Origin: Paramacrobiotus metropolitanus
Lineage: Eukaryota; Tardigrada; Eutardigrada; Parachela; Macrobiotidae
Reading direction: 5' to 3'
NCBI RefSeq assembly: GCF_019649055.1
Contig: NW_026570225.1
Span: 3,286,001-3,350,000, forward strand
DNA length: 64,000 nucleotides
Position 1 is the stretch's first letter; each line of letters begins with the position of its first letter. Below are positions 1-10,184 of the stretch, piece by piece. Position numbers and translations under genes: made by a program. Below the pieces are notes generated by a model, which had not been told where the DNA came from, did no database searches, and saw only the letters and a list, made by a program, of their open reading frames with translations.

Positions 1-2308
1 TGTGTGAACTTTAATGAGTGCTAGGATTTAGGATTTATTTAGGATTTTGCTGCACAAAATGCTAAATCATTGTGTATGATTTTCTCTTCTGAATCAGTTA
101 TTTTGTGGATTTTCTTTCATTAGCGCTTTTCTATGTTTTCTGTGTTTTCTTGGGTGTATAATTATGCCCCGTACGGTCAGTATATCATTGTAATTTCGTA
201 GGCCAGCTATAAACATGTTAAAAAACAGCTGATGATTGATCATGATTCATTCGGTTTTTCCTCATCAAAGGAAATTCGTGCACAGCAACTACCTAAATGT
301 GGCGGCTAATGGTTTAACTTTAGCCCACCAGCTCCGGTAGAGCCAGCCGCTTCAAGTAGCCCTCCGGTTGGATTTACAATACTGTAATAATTAGCAGATG
401 TGCCAGATCGCGTGCTGCGAAAGCTGTTGTTGCGACAACGCTGTCATTGTTTTGACGGAAGCAGATAAATCCAGTCCGGAAGGCACGTATGTCCAAGCGA
501 ACGCCATTACGCTTGTCAAAACATATCACGTGCCATTGTGGTTTTTTAACATCTCTGGTCGTTATTATGTCGGCATAATCGTGTACGAGATGCGGTATAC
601 CGCCAAAAAATGAGTGTACGCGCAATCACTACCGCCGCACAGGGATGTTTGTTGACCTGTTTAATAATCATGAATACCAGCAGTGTGTAGAGATCAATGG
701 TCATAATACTTTTCATATGATGAGTAATATTGCAAACAAAAAAGCATTACAAAATCCAAGTTAAGAATCGGGAAGTTCCCTCCTACAAAAACAAACACCG
801 CTAGTTGCGCCATAATTTCTGCTCTCTTGCGTGTTGCTGTATTAGCACATTCTAGATCTTCCGTGTCCTTAAGCCACACTGGTGCTCGTAACACTGTAGC
901 CAATACTGTATACGGACCATTCCACGCTCCCGGACTTACAAAATAACGTCGGAACCCCTCGACTGTTTCAAACAGCAATTCAAACCTGCTGGAGCTGGCT
1001 GACCGATGGCCATTCAATATCTTATAATATTATGATATTATGGAATATTACATGGACATTACGCATTATACGTAGATATAATGTATGGAGTGTAAATTGT
1101 AATTACAATAATTTACGGTTGCAAGATCAATGATACAACATAAAAGCTGAATTTAATATTCACCAAGCTGGCATAATAATATGCACCGATATATGTGTAG
1201 AGGTACAGATACATTAAAATTAACACGTATTAAAATTAACACGTTTCTGCAAGTTCGCGTGCGACAGAATCTCTGAATTTGGTTTAGCTACAATATACCG
1301 CAGGATCCGATTACTACCCTAACTTATATTGTAGATATCTATATGTAAGTACTCGTATAATTATGGTGTCAATATACAGACAGTGACCACGCACAAATTG
1401 AAGTACTAATGCGGCATGATAACCACTTCTTGAGATACGTAATTATAATAGGTTTTTGAAACCTAACAATGAAACCTAACTAAGTTATTACTCTTATGAG
1501 TAGTATCGCTGTATATAGATATAATACACGCGATACTTCTCGCACCCATTCGGCGCATTCTACCTAGGGTAGCTAACTTGGTAAGTTTATGTATTGAGCA
1601 CATTCGCTAGCGTGTTAACGCGCTCGAGTTCCATCCAGCGTGATCCAGGCAGCCCCGTCGAATGGTAACAGGAATTTAATAGAACGAAAATAAACAAATC
1701 CGTTTTCACACTTCCAGGGAAAATTGGCCGCATCTTCTCACATGTGGATTCGCGTAGTTCTTCCATCGATTCGGCGACACCTTTGCCAACCTTTTTTTTA
1801 AAACGAGAAGTTTTCTGACATTGTAGGGCTTCCGAAAATGTTGTTATGCGTTTTTCTCACATTACATTACGTAATATAGTTCATTACAACTACACTTATT
1901 ATTACACGCAACTTGCGAGGTTGAAGGAAACTTTTGCTTTTATGTTGCGACTGGTCTAAAACTTATTCGCGAAACGCCGAAGGCGAAACCTACAAATTTG
2001 TCCGTCAGACAATAGTCAGTACTTATACCAAGTGCGTGCCTACCGTAGGCGGTGGCTGAGGCCGACGACAGCAGTCTGATTCTTGCGTGTTACCCACAGT
2101 CGATATTTTTAAAAGTGAATTTATTCCTAAATTCTTGGATGTACTTTCTCTGTTTATGGCATCGTTTTAGAAGAAATCAACGTGTAATCTTGTTACTGAA
2201 ATGTGAACTTTATCTGTCAGTAGACGCAGTTACCCACAAACCACAGTAAGGTTTAAAAATGCTCACAGTTCTGTAGTGTTGTGATCCCAGCGCAGCACAG
2301 GTCCCCAA
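1..2308. other. 5' stretch without a supported gene
   Basis: AT-rich sequence with several short open frames but no domain I recognise. A minus-strand frame at 694-1017 (107 codons) has a rather protein-like composition and contains a GTAAGT donor-like site, and a frame at 374-625 (minus) overlaps another at 398-613 (plus). None has a clear start, splice pattern or family match, so none is called a gene. The last few hundred bases are probably 5' UTR or promoter of the gene that starts at 2309. Confidence 0.4.
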
Positions 2309-4385
2309 ATGGAACGGTTTTATGGTACTTTAACAATTTCTTCCGCGGCACTCGATAATCGCGTCCACTATGACGGCCAAATATGCAACTGCGTCGACTC
2401 TCCCAGCTGTGAAACCGAAGAGCGATCCCAGTCTCAGCTTTCACTCTTTTCAAAAGCTCTGGACGATCTATCGGAATTTGATCCCTTCTGTTCCCGGAAA
2501 CCATCTTCAGGGATGGTGGACTGTTTGGCAAATGACAATCCTCAGATATCTTCCAGTTCGTCTTGCGCAGATCTCATTGACTTGGAAGCGCAGATTCATG
2601 GCGAATCGCACGCCGTACAAATTGTTGATTCACGATCTGCTGCCAGTCCTTTCGATCAGATGTTTCGCGAGGTTGAGGAGCGAATGCATCGGCTGTTTGA
2701 GCGTTACGCTAAGCTGAAATCTGAGCGAAGAACACGCCTTAGAGTATTTCACGGTGGATATCCCCACGAAGTCTCCGTCTCTTCTAGTGAACAATTGCTG
2801 CCGGAATCACTAGGAATAAGGGCTAAAGACCAAAGTGCGTGTCCACAAAAACCTTTGGTGAATGACGATGACTGCAGCATTCCCAGTGAGTATTCTGGCA
2901 GTTCGTATGATGCATTTCCGAGCCCCAAAAGTCATGATCCATGCAAAACATTGACGGAAAGCCACGCCAGCGGTATTGAGCAGGAAAACTGGACATCACG
3001 AGATGGGAATAATTTGCAGGATTTGCTAAGGAGAACTTTACGAATGGGTAAAGAAGCCGATTCTCAGCGCGATCGTCTTCTCAAGGATGCTAATCAGATG
3101 GAAGAAAATATTTCTTCGACGCGCATCACTTCGGCCCATACACCACACAGTGAAACGGTAGGAGATTTGTGTCAGTGTGAAAGAATGTGTTCTTGTTCTG
3201 CGGCGGGAAGTCAGAACACGAATGCAATAAAATCCAAGGATATCGCCACCTCGCCCATTGCGCCGCTGTTGTTAAATTTTCCCGGAGCACAGAACGATGT
3301 TTCTGATTGTGAGCGAGATGCCATTTCGGGGAACGAAGAAGGAGGATTCGCTAATCAGGAATTGTCTCACGATGTAAATGTGCACGATAGCGCCAAAAAG
3401 GACGACCGTAGTGTCTTTGGAGAAAGTGATGGTTCTGACCTTGATAAAGTAATTTCGGCCGAAAAATTTGATGCTAGTCGATCTCTATACGCCGGACCGT
3501 TGATGTTTCCCCCCTCACCAATATCCCTTCAAGTAAGCATATTTACTCGATTAATTTTCTTTGCATTTGCTATAGTTTACGTCTGCAGCTTTTTGTACCT
3601 CGTCTGTACTTTGTTTTTCGTCGTTGCATGCTTAATTATTTAATATTAACTGCTATTTTGTGGTATTTTCTGAACTTTATGTTTATTAGGTTTATTGGAA
3701 TCGTATTATGCACAAAGCAGCCAAAGCGACATGAAGGCTCATTTAGTATTTTTACAGACAGCCTTTCTCTCTCATAAGCAGTTATTTATGCGTCGTTGTC
3801 AAGAAAGACAGATGCAGATTCGGCGAAGACATCAAAAACGGGACGTTCTCTACGATGGTGAAAATGTCCATCCGGATTCTTTGTCAACTTTTAAAACTTC
3901 GAAGACGGATACAAACCGCCAGCACGCAGTGCAAACGCGGAGTCTGCCTGTGCGAGGTGATGAACCTAGAGCTGCACCTTCTGCGAAATCGGAACATGCG
4001 AAGCCCTTGTGGGCGCGTAGCAATGTGATTTCCCTCAAAACTGCGAGGGAAGAAACGGAGAGGTGCGTATGTTTTTTTAATATTTTGACGTGCAGCGCGT
4101 CGTCGACTTGTAGTTCATTCGGTAATTTTCTTTTATTAGACGGTACAGAGCAATCACTAAGCCCCAAAAGGATCCCGATGCTTGGAGAAGGGAGGTGCAG
4201 GGCCGCCGAATTCAGCTTGCAGTCTACTCCAGGGTCAGTTGAATTCAGCATATCTGGTGAAATGTAAAGGAACTTTAGCTATTTGTGTGTGTTTGCAGAA
4301 AATCCGCAATCGTAATTTTTACTTGTATGGACAGAAGGTATTACAGTGCACGTGCCAGTTATCTCGTCCACGGAACTTTGTTTAA
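2309..4385 (+). CDS. ALMS-motif centrosomal-like protein
   Basis: Four exons are read: 2309-3532, 3690-4062, 4140-4233, 4299-4385. The first 400 residues are Ser/Asp-rich and low in domain content. The C-terminal part (exons 2-4) reads as a basic helical stretch containing AFLSHKQLFMRRCQERQ, then QKDPDAWRREVQGRR and a final KIRNRNFYLYGQK. This order resembles the ALMS motif found at the C-terminus of ALMS1, CEP295 and C10orf90, which targets centrosomes and basal bodies (family knowledge; the match is by eye). Problem: exon 1 ends in phase 0 at its only good donor (GTAAGC, 3533) while exon 2 needs two bases to complete a codon, so either another weak donor is used or there is an indel. Exons 2-4 join cleanly. 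The ATG at 2309 is the first in the long frame. Confidence 0.45.
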
Positions 4386-5179
4386 ACAGTTTTTTCTACG
4401 TTTCCGTAGTTTTTGTTGTGTTTTAGTGTGTTACTGGGAGTTATTGCTGGATGTTTTTGTATGATAAATGAATAATTGCTCTTGCCGCTTTCTGATCTTA
4501 TTGTATATAGTACTATGCACTGTGTGAAATATTGCGTCATAATTGGACAATAATCTCGCCTGGTAGCAATCGGACCGCAAATCAACTTCGATGAAAATTT
4601 CTTGTGCTTCTAATTCCACTTCAGTTTTTGGGCTTTGTACGGAGAAGTGTCACTAGTAGTAACTACTTTACTACATATCTACATGTTGTATAAAATAATG
4701 AATCAAATTTTGTGTCATTTTGTAAGGTACCATGGCATAAATTCCTGTCTTGCGAGATGCACAACCGCCTGCAGGACACAGATTTCAGCACAACTTGTAC
4801 TGGGAACACTTGCCAACTCGAAATCGTACGCAATAAACCACAAGGCACAAGCGTATTTTAACACTTAAATTAATTTTTTTATTCACGATTCAGAATTTTG
4901 TTTACTGCTGGACCTCGAATTTCTCAATTTCAGATACTTATTTTACTTTTAAATTGAGTGTTTGCTCATAATTAGCCTAGTTCTGCCTTCCATAATTGTG
5001 GTCTTTCTTTAATTCTGTATTATCGGTTCCAAGTCTAGGTGCGTACTCGTACTTTTGTTGTGAAACGGTCGCTGTCGTACTGTGCTGTGGATTGAATTTG
5101 ATTTCGAGGCTTCGCGCAGTGGTATTTCGTCTACATTAAAGGCTACTTCGCACTGCATTTTGTAGGTCCAAATCCGAAA
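4386..5179. other. Intergenic, ALMS-like to SAC3-like
   Basis: No reading frame with family resemblance. Both strands have only short frames of about 60-80 codons that I judge to be chance. The 120 bases before 5180 should hold the 5' UTR of the SAC3/GANP gene. Confidence 0.5.
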
Positions 5180-8100
5180 ATGGCAGGCCCTCCTGCCATC
5201 GGTGCATTGCACCGCGAATGGATGGACAAGACGAAGAAACTGCATGCGAGTGCCGATGAGAAGTACGACTTGCTTAACGTCCGTGACAAGATCATTCGGC
5301 TCGTATCCAAATCTCAAGGCAGTTCCTACGACGAGGAACTCGACAGTGCTCCCCTTCTCAAGGGAACCTGCATTGAAATGTGTCCCGAGAAAGAACGTTA
5401 CGAACGCATCAAGCAGGAGCGCGTTGGCCTTTTTGAACAAGAAAAATACATGGTGAAGGATTTTTCTCGTCAAGCTGCTGATCAAGAAATGCCCTTGCCC
5501 AGTGAACTGCGCACACAAGAAGCGCTGCAGACCACGATGAATTACCTGTTGCGCGAGATTATCGCCAATCCCATGGATATTCCCGAGGGTTCTTTATGTG
5601 CTGCGGGATGGTACGATTTTATTTGGCGTCGCATCCGCGCCATCCGCAAAGAGATCACGCAGCAGCGCCTGTCGGGAGTGGAAATTGCGAGGATACTGGA
5701 GCAAATGTGCCGTTTCCATATCGTCTCTTTCCACATGTTTTGCGAGGTGGATCGTAATCAGTTCGACAGTAAACTGAATCTGGAGAATCTTAATGACTGT
5801 CTGGCGGGTCTGGAGCGCGTGTACCATCAAATGGAACGAGCAGGCGAAGCGTCGCCCCATCTGGCGGAATTCCGCGCGTACGAAATGTTTTTACGAATCT
5901 GGACGGATCGCATCGATCTGGTGAAGATCACTCTGGATGCTGCCAAGTTTGACAAAAGCCGGGAAGTCGTCTTCGTTAAGAAAGTCATCAGCTCGGTGAA
6001 TAACAAATCTTATACGGATTATATTGCCCTGATGCGGCAGGCGGACTACTGTTTGGCCTGTTTGATGCATCTGTATTTACCGGTGATGCAAGCCAGTGCA
6101 CTGCGCGCACTGTACCGTTCCTGTGGCGGCGGGAGGTCGCGCGATCCGAAATCGGCCATCGGGTTGAAAAAACTGCAGCTGATGTTGGGCATTGAGACGG
6201 ACATAGAAATGCTGCGCTTCTGTACGCATAACAAACTGGAAATCGACCGGGAGAACGGTGTCGTGTCATTTCCCACTGGTTTTCATCCAGCTGATCCCAA
6301 ACTGTACAAACGCACCCTATCCCGACACATCCACGCGCGAGCACCAGGAAACATGGCCGAGGCTGTAGCCAAGCAGAAACTGGAAGAAATTCCCGCACCG
6401 CAGATTGTCGAGATCTGTTCTTTTGATGACAATGGATTGTACATTGGAATCGATCCGTTCGAAGTGATCCCCGGGAAAGAGGAGGAAAATGTTAAGCAGA
6501 CCCCTGCTGCCAGATCTCCGACTACTAAGAACCACGTGGATTTTGGCTTTGACTCACTATCCTCCGGAGCTAAACCTTTATCAGTCAGCCCTATGCGTTT
6601 TGATGTCCCATACGCACAACCTTCGAATGCTTTCCAGTTTTCTGCAAACTTGCTTCCTGTGAGTATTTTAATTAATTTGATAGCCGGATTTCATCGTATT
6701 CTCTCACCGAATTATTTTACGACAGATGAAAATAAGTGTGATAGTTCGGTTTTGAAAAAGTAAGCATTCGTAAACAGTATTAGCATGCAAGTGTAAAAGG
6801 TGAGGGATTTAAAAGGTGAGGGAGGTGGGTGAGGGGTGAGGGAGGGTGAGGGATTTGTAAAAGGTGAGGATTTAGTTGATCTGTATTTGTACTGGTTCCG
6901 CTTTTAGAGTTCCCCGGGGATACGGTTGCCCAGTACGTCGTTACCTACTATTAACTCTTCACTTTCTGGATTTACTCGTGGAAAGCGCGTTTATTCTGAT
7001 TCTGATGGACTGGATGAAGATGTAGTGGAAATTCCGCAGTCTCCGAATGCAAAACGGGTACACGTAAATGACCCTGTCACCGTAACCCCGGCCCGGCGGC
7101 CATCCTTGGAAATTTCCAGGCCGCTGCAGCGCACTCCATCCAGAAAAGTGGAGAGTCCCATTCCTCTTGAAGACGCCATCAAAAAGCCCATAGAGGTGGT
7201 GGAGTTACGAAGATATCCTAATCCCACGCATCCCGTGTTACTGCATGCACGAAGTATATGCCAAGCTCAAGCTGCAATGAAAAATGTTTTTGTTTCCTGG
7301 ATTGATCATATCCGAAAAATTCGATCTCCAACACGACACTTTGCCGACCTTGTTCCCACTGATGATCAGGTGGAATTTGCGGATCGACTACGCTATCACG
7401 AAGAGCGTCAACTGCTATGGTCGCCATTTCCTTTGCGGAATATCTTTTGTTTGCCGCATAATTCTGATTTGGTTGTTTGTACTGTGATGATCATGGTCGT
7501 GTCCATTGACTCTGAACATGAACCAATGTCTCGATGGCTCCATGTGAAATTCGGTCAAGTCACTGGTGATAATGCCGATCCAGTGCATGAACTCACATGC
7601 GAAAGTGAAGGTCGCTCGTTGCGGTTAATTTTTATGGAGGCTATCGGTAACAGTACAGTGGAAAATATTGAACGGTACGCCAAGGAGTTGAATGGTGTCA
7701 TGCTTTTTTGCCGCTCACGTTCTGATCTCGAGTATGGAAAAGAACGAATGGACGAACTGAAAATACTTCGTGCTAATCGTCCCACTCTACCGGTCGTAGT
7801 ATTCTGCTGTGATGCGACAGTAACGCGCAGCGATATTGCAGATTTGACAACAAACGAGGATTTATTGCTAGATTTCTTTGTTCCCCAAGCTAATGCATCC
7901 TTAGTGTTGGCGTGTGCTGTTTGGGAATCGTTTTTATGGGTCATCCAACATCGTGCGCGAAATCCCCATCCTGTGATAACTACACTAAGCAGTGTCCTAA
8001 GTGAAATGTTTGGGCAATTTGTGACAATTTATCGCACCGTAAAACGAGAAATTCAAGATGATTTGTCATTGGGCGATACTGTGTGGATTTGGAACCGAGT

Positions 8101-9501
8101 GGTGGAAGTGTGCCTGGCAAATGTGGAGTTGAACATGTCGAAGGAAAATTGTGGCGAACCTCTACTTCAAATGATTGATGCATCTACAGTGCTGTCTTTC
8201 TTGAAGGTACGATCCCTATGATTCAAGTTATTGTTAGTATGAACGAATGAAAGTATAATCCGCGCCCAATATGTAAAAATATAACAAAAAAGAATAAGGA
8301 GGCCCCATTAGCGTGTATAAGACGGATAAATCAGCCATAATTTACATCCCGTATAATATGATCAATACACGAAAAGGCTAAGGAAATGTCAGAAGAATAA
8401 TGTATGGCTAAGAAAACGCCTCTTAAGATTTGAATTGTTAAACAAGTTCCAAGTATTGAACCAAAGTTTCAAAAGTGTGTAATATTAGAAGGAGCTGGTA
8501 AATCAATTAAGGAAGCATTTAAAGTTTTTAGAATTGGTGTGGTTTTAATTTTCTCATTAGTTTAGTTCTTGCTTTAATGGAGTTTTTATCTTACTTCTGA
8601 TTATTACTGATAAACATATGGCAATTAACAAATAAATTAACAAAAGGCTGAATATTCTAGAAGTATTATTTATGGTTACGGTTAAAATGTTTGTATAATT
8701 TATTAAAGGTATTTTAAAAAAGGGAAATATAACTAATATAAAAAAAAAAGTTGTTAGGGCTATAGAAGTTTTTGTATAAGAGTTTATAATTTCATTGGGA
8801 ATTACGGAGGATAAGTAAACAAAGATAATAATAAGACCCCCTAAATAAATTAAAAATAAGATAAAAGTGATTCAGCTTTCTGGTTGTATAGTTACTGTTT
8901 GTTTACAACTTCTGTTTGTACTGTACAAAAGTATTGCCTGCACCTCTTTTCTGTATAAATTTCGAACTACACTACGTAATGTAATGAAATACTTTTTGCC
9001 GCGATAGGCAAGCTAAATGACATATGTTATCTACTCTACTGTTTGCAGTTGGAGCATGAATCATCATGGACACGTTCACCGTTTAATTCGAAAGTAGTTC
9101 CTTTCGCTGGATTATTTGAAATTGAAAATGAAAAGGAAAGAAACCGGGATGTTTTTGCTGCAGCTTCCGAGAAGGTGGCAGCAGTTATGCCAGCATCAAC
9201 AGGTTCCGATCCTGTAATTTTAAGGTACAGCGACGAATTACCTGATTTTGAATTGCTTTTGCTGGAGTTGTTGGAGAAATTCGAGGAATATGCGCCTGAT
9301 ACTGATGCCACAGAAGTTGCATTCTCCCAGGAAAATACTCCAGACTCTCAACACGGAATGTCCAACACCGGTGCGATGAATGCCGACCGAAGACCTGTAT
9401 TATCTGACAATGAACTGGAAGCATTTCAGCAGAAGAAACTGGAGGTATCCAGGTGGTTAACGGAAGTTACAAATCTATTGGACAACGTCGACATAACATG
9501 A
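5180..9501 (+). CDS. SAC3/GANP (MCM3AP-like) mRNA export protein
   Basis: Three exons (5180-6658, 6908-8206, 9049-9501), all joined in phase 0, give about 1076 residues. The SAC3/GANP domain lies in about residues 65-340 and starts with the family signature [19 protein letters not shown], followed by [15 protein letters not shown] and the helical region with YEMFLRIW. In this family the domain is the scaffold of the TREX-2 complex, which ties transcription to mRNA export at the nuclear pore. The N-terminal FG-like and RRM regions of vertebrate GANP are absent, and the protein begins 60 residues before the domain. The later part (exon 2) has an MCM3AP-like middle region by position only. Intron 1 (6659-6907) holds a G-rich tandem repeat; intron 2 (8207-9048) is mostly a mitochondrial DNA copy. 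Confidence 0.85.
6799..6870 (+). repeat. G-rich GTGAGGG repeat in SAC3 intron 1
   Basis: Irregular tandem copies of GTGAGGG and GGTGAGG fill about 70 bases of the intron, giving five or more runs of three or four G on the coding strand within 50 bases. Such spacing can form a G-quadruplex. The repeat also creates many GTGAGG pseudo-donors inside the intron. Confidence 0.7.
8207..8905 (-). other. Nuclear mitochondrial insertion (ND6 end plus cob start)
   Basis: Read on the minus strand, 8889 down to about 8555 is the C-terminal half of NADH dehydrogenase subunit 6, with [14 protein letters not shown] and [10 protein letters not shown], ending in KQELN and TAA. It is followed directly by the start of cytochrome b, with [18 protein letters not shown], then [32 protein letters not shown] and HIGRG. 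Both frames are open only with TGA=Trp, ATA=Met and AGA=Ser. I see no in-frame stop over about 590 bases, so the copy is recent or the conservation is high. The cob frame still reads into the first bases of the intron (TWIMGIV), so the insertion ends at or within a few bases of the exon border at 8206. The ND6-side limit is fuzzy, about 8890-8915. Confidence 0.92.
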
Positions 9502-10184
9502 TTGATCGATCTTTCATTGCGAATTTTCTTTTTTTACTTTACATTTTGGTGACCCCACGGAGCGATTTGACGATACTAACAGTGTACATACGTTTTGTGG
9601 TTACCACTTGTTTGGTTTTTTACACGATCCCGCCACGCTGCCTCGCTGGTTTATGTATGATTCTTTTCTTAACTTGTTATAATATACATCTATGTTTTTG
9701 TAGCTAATTTTTGTGCATTCACATAATAATTGCCATGTTGCAGTATAAATTTATAAAGTTAAGCTAAGCGAACGCTTGCCGCAGTGTTCATTTATGATTT
9801 AGGGGCTGACAAATGTTAGTATTATGTTGCTCATACGAGTATTATACATCCTGTACTCTATCCAGTGTGATTTACTTATCGCTGAGCTTATCGTTTACGA
9901 GTTCGTTCTTTTGTGTTTCGAGCAAATTCGAAGCAAGTCGGGACCAGGTTATCAGTTGCCGACGTTTCTGTATTTATTAAAGGTGTCACATTATTCGGTA
10001 ATTAGGGCCAAGTGCCTCAAAATTATCTTGTGAGCGTTATGTTTGCAAACAAGGATCGACAAATGGTTCCAGTGTAGTACATACCATTTTACAAGTTGTA
10101 ATAAGCATCGCGAATATTTAACTGTTTGTCAACAATCAATCTTAAGTTTTGTTCATCCTTTTGGCTGGGATCGGTGCATATATC
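9502..10184. other. Intergenic, SAC3-like to mannosidase A
   Basis: Short AT-rich spacer with no frame of interest. It should carry the SAC3 gene 3' UTR and the mannosidase A promoter. I see no clear TATA box or other named element. Confidence 0.5.

Noticed and set aside
694-1017. Minus-strand 107-codon frame as a gene
   Set aside because: Protein-like in part but no family, no clear exon borders and a donor site inside it; left as undecided.
3533-3643. Hydrophobic tail of the 444-codon frame as a membrane anchor
   Set aside because: It begins at a GTAAGC donor and is followed by a conserved exon after an acceptor; it is intron read-through.
9453-9707. Plus-strand hydrophobic 84-codon frame
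   Set aside because: Overlaps the end of the SAC3 gene in another frame and its 3' UTR; T-rich sequence makes hydrophobic frames by chance.
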